Part shown: piece by piece, positions 4,658 to 5,490 of the stretch
Layout: every line of letters begins with the position of its first letter
How positions within the stretch are numbered: the stretch's first letter is position 1
Source of the DNA: an uncultured bacterium
GTDB lineage: Bacteria; Planctomycetota; Phycisphaerae; Phycisphaerales; SM1A02
DNA: 5,490 nucleotides
Direction of reading: 5' to 3'
Assembly (NCBI GenBank): GCA_903938205.1
Contig: CAJACJ010000035.1
Span: forward strand, 1 to 5,490
Notes under the pieces: model-generated
Told to the model about the DNA's origin: nothing
Seen by the model: the letters and a program-made list of their open reading frames with translations, nothing else
Databases searched by the model: none
Translations under genes and position numbers: made by a program

Positions 4658-5490
4658 TCAGCCGCCGCCAAGCCGTTCGCGTGGCGCCTCGCCAGCTTTG
4701 GGCGAGACAACAGCTCCAACTGGTTTGAGAGTGTCTAGATATTGCGCGGTGGCTTTGACAATGCTCTCTTGCAATTGCTTGGCCCTGCCTACACCGCCAG
4801 CTTCAAAACCATTGCAAATCACGCTGAATGTGGCGTAATGGCCGTTGACGCATTTCACAACTCCAGACAACGCGCACACGCCGTTGATGTACCCAGTTTT
4901 GCAATGCACGGAAAATTTACTGGCGTCAAGATCGCGAAATCGTTTCTTCACCGTGCCACTTTCACCGCCCACGGCAAGCGTGGCGGTGAACATATTGCCA
5001 ATTTTTTCGTCGCTGACCAAATCATTCATCCACGCGCTCAAAATGCTGGCGCTCACGCGATTCTCTTTGGAAAGGCCGGAGCCATCGACCGCGTCAAGTG
5101 AAGTGATATTCGCTTTGTCGCCAATGTGGGACCGCACACATTTTTCAATCGCATCAGAACCGTTAAGCCAAGTGCCGGGAGTTCCCGTTGAAACAAACCC
5201 AATGCGTTTCAGTAAACATTCGGCGTATAAATTCTGGCTGTCGACATTGCAGCGCGTCAGCACCGTTGCAATTGGGGTTCGGATGACTGGTCCAATAGTT
5301 TCACCTTTTGAAACTGGATCCGTCGCGCTTGCTAAGCGAACAGATTTCACGGGAATGCCGCCTTTGGTCAGGCGCTCCGCTAACAGTTGCGCGAAGAAAT
5401 TGGACGGCTGCGACAGCGTGATGCTGACTGGATCCTCCAGAGTCTTTTTGCATTCGCCATGAATGGTGAATGTGTTGGACGCGTCTTCCC
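4658..5490 (-). CDS. dacB: D-alanyl-D-alanine carboxypeptidase/endopeptidase, PBP4 (peptidase S13) family, C-terminal part (5' partial)
   Basis: The minus-strand frame is open to the right edge; 276 residues of the C-terminal part are visible and GTG 5350 is internal. Seen: the region preceding the second motif (SQPSNFFAQLLAERLTKGGI, near 26-45), the SxN motif as SQNLYAECLLKRIG (Ser84, Asn86), DAVDGSGLSKENRVSA (about 132-147, the conserved DGSGLSR-like stretch), and the KTG triad in VHCKTGYINGVCALSG (197-199). The SxxK nucleophile motif and signal peptide would lie upstream, outside the window. S13 enzymes act in the periplasm, trimming the terminal D-Ala of peptidoglycan stem peptides or cutting cross-links, and bind penicillin. 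Eight cysteines in this fragment are many for an exported enzyme. The C-terminal end (about 257-276, VGAVVSPKAGEAPRERLGGG) is a low-complexity tail. The TGA stop directly abuts the scpA stop in the opposite direction. Confidence 0.92.
   Translation of the reverse strand, partial: EDASNTFTIHGECKKTLEDPVSITLSQPSNFFAQLLAERLTKGGIPVKSVRLASATDPVSKGETIGPVIRTPIATVLTRCNVDSQNLYAECLLKRIGFVSTGTPGTWLNGSDAIEKCVRSHIGDKANITSLDAVDGSGLSKENRVSASILSAWMNDLVSDEKIGNMFTATLAVGGESGTVKKRFRDLDASKFSVHCKTGYINGVCALSGVVKCVNGHYATFSVICNGFEAGGVGRAKQLQESIVKATAQYLDTLKPVGAVVSPKAGEAPRERLGGG

Noticed and set aside
4845..5462. A 205-codon open frame on the plus strand opposite dacB
   Set aside because: It is antisense to a clearly recognised PBP4-family sequence with SxN and KTG motifs. 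Its translation shows no family motifs and looks like the complement of coding sequence.
1..5490. CRISPR arrays, tRNA/rRNA genes, insertion sequences, attachment sites, toxin-antitoxin pairs
   Set aside because: No direct-repeat arrays, RNA-gene signatures, transposase or integrase motifs were seen on either strand; almost all sequence is accounted for by housekeeping-type genes.

Overview
The window looks like an ordinary stretch of chromosome from a Gram-negative-type bacterium. The lipopolysaccharide-sugar enzyme KdsD (arabinose-5-phosphate isomerase) and a class C (PBP4-type) penicillin-binding protein point to an outer-membrane envelope with some peptidoglycan metabolism. Base composition is close to balanced, genes are tightly packed and gaps are short. 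The wording of the ScpA C-terminal region (ITFDDTPIG, FEGRNR) and the small orphan protein remind me of Planctomycetota, class Phycisphaerae. That placement is from memory and tentative.

Layout. (1) Bases 1-1407, plus strand: the C-terminal half of a large FAD/iron-sulfur oxidoreductase of the YdiJ/glycolate-oxidase type, open at the left edge. (2) Bases 1462-1941, plus strand: a stand-alone response-regulator receiver domain. (3) Bases 1942-2443: two short gaps around a minus-strand 67-residue protein I cannot assign (2071-2274), with candidate hairpins on either side. (4) Bases 2444-3808, minus strand: kdsD followed three bases later by a STAS-domain (anti-sigma-factor-antagonist type) gene, forming a two-gene operon. 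(5) Bases 3857-4657, plus strand: scpA, the kleisin subunit of the SMC condensin, divergent from kdsD. (6) Bases 4658-5490, minus strand: the C-terminal part of a D-Ala-D-Ala carboxypeptidase (DacB/PBP4 type), open at the right edge. Its stop codon abuts that of scpA with no base between them.

The genes do not form one pathway. Envelope functions (kdsD, dacB), chromosome organisation (scpA), signalling (receiver, STAS) and central oxidation (YdiJ-like) sit side by side. The most interesting common thread is at gene starts. The receiver gene, kdsD and scpA all lack a Shine-Dalgarno sequence and instead carry a TAnnnT -10-like hexamer ending 6-7 bases before the start codon, the arrangement expected of leaderless mRNAs. 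I see no CRISPR array, tRNA, rRNA, insertion sequence or clear new defence or mobile system.
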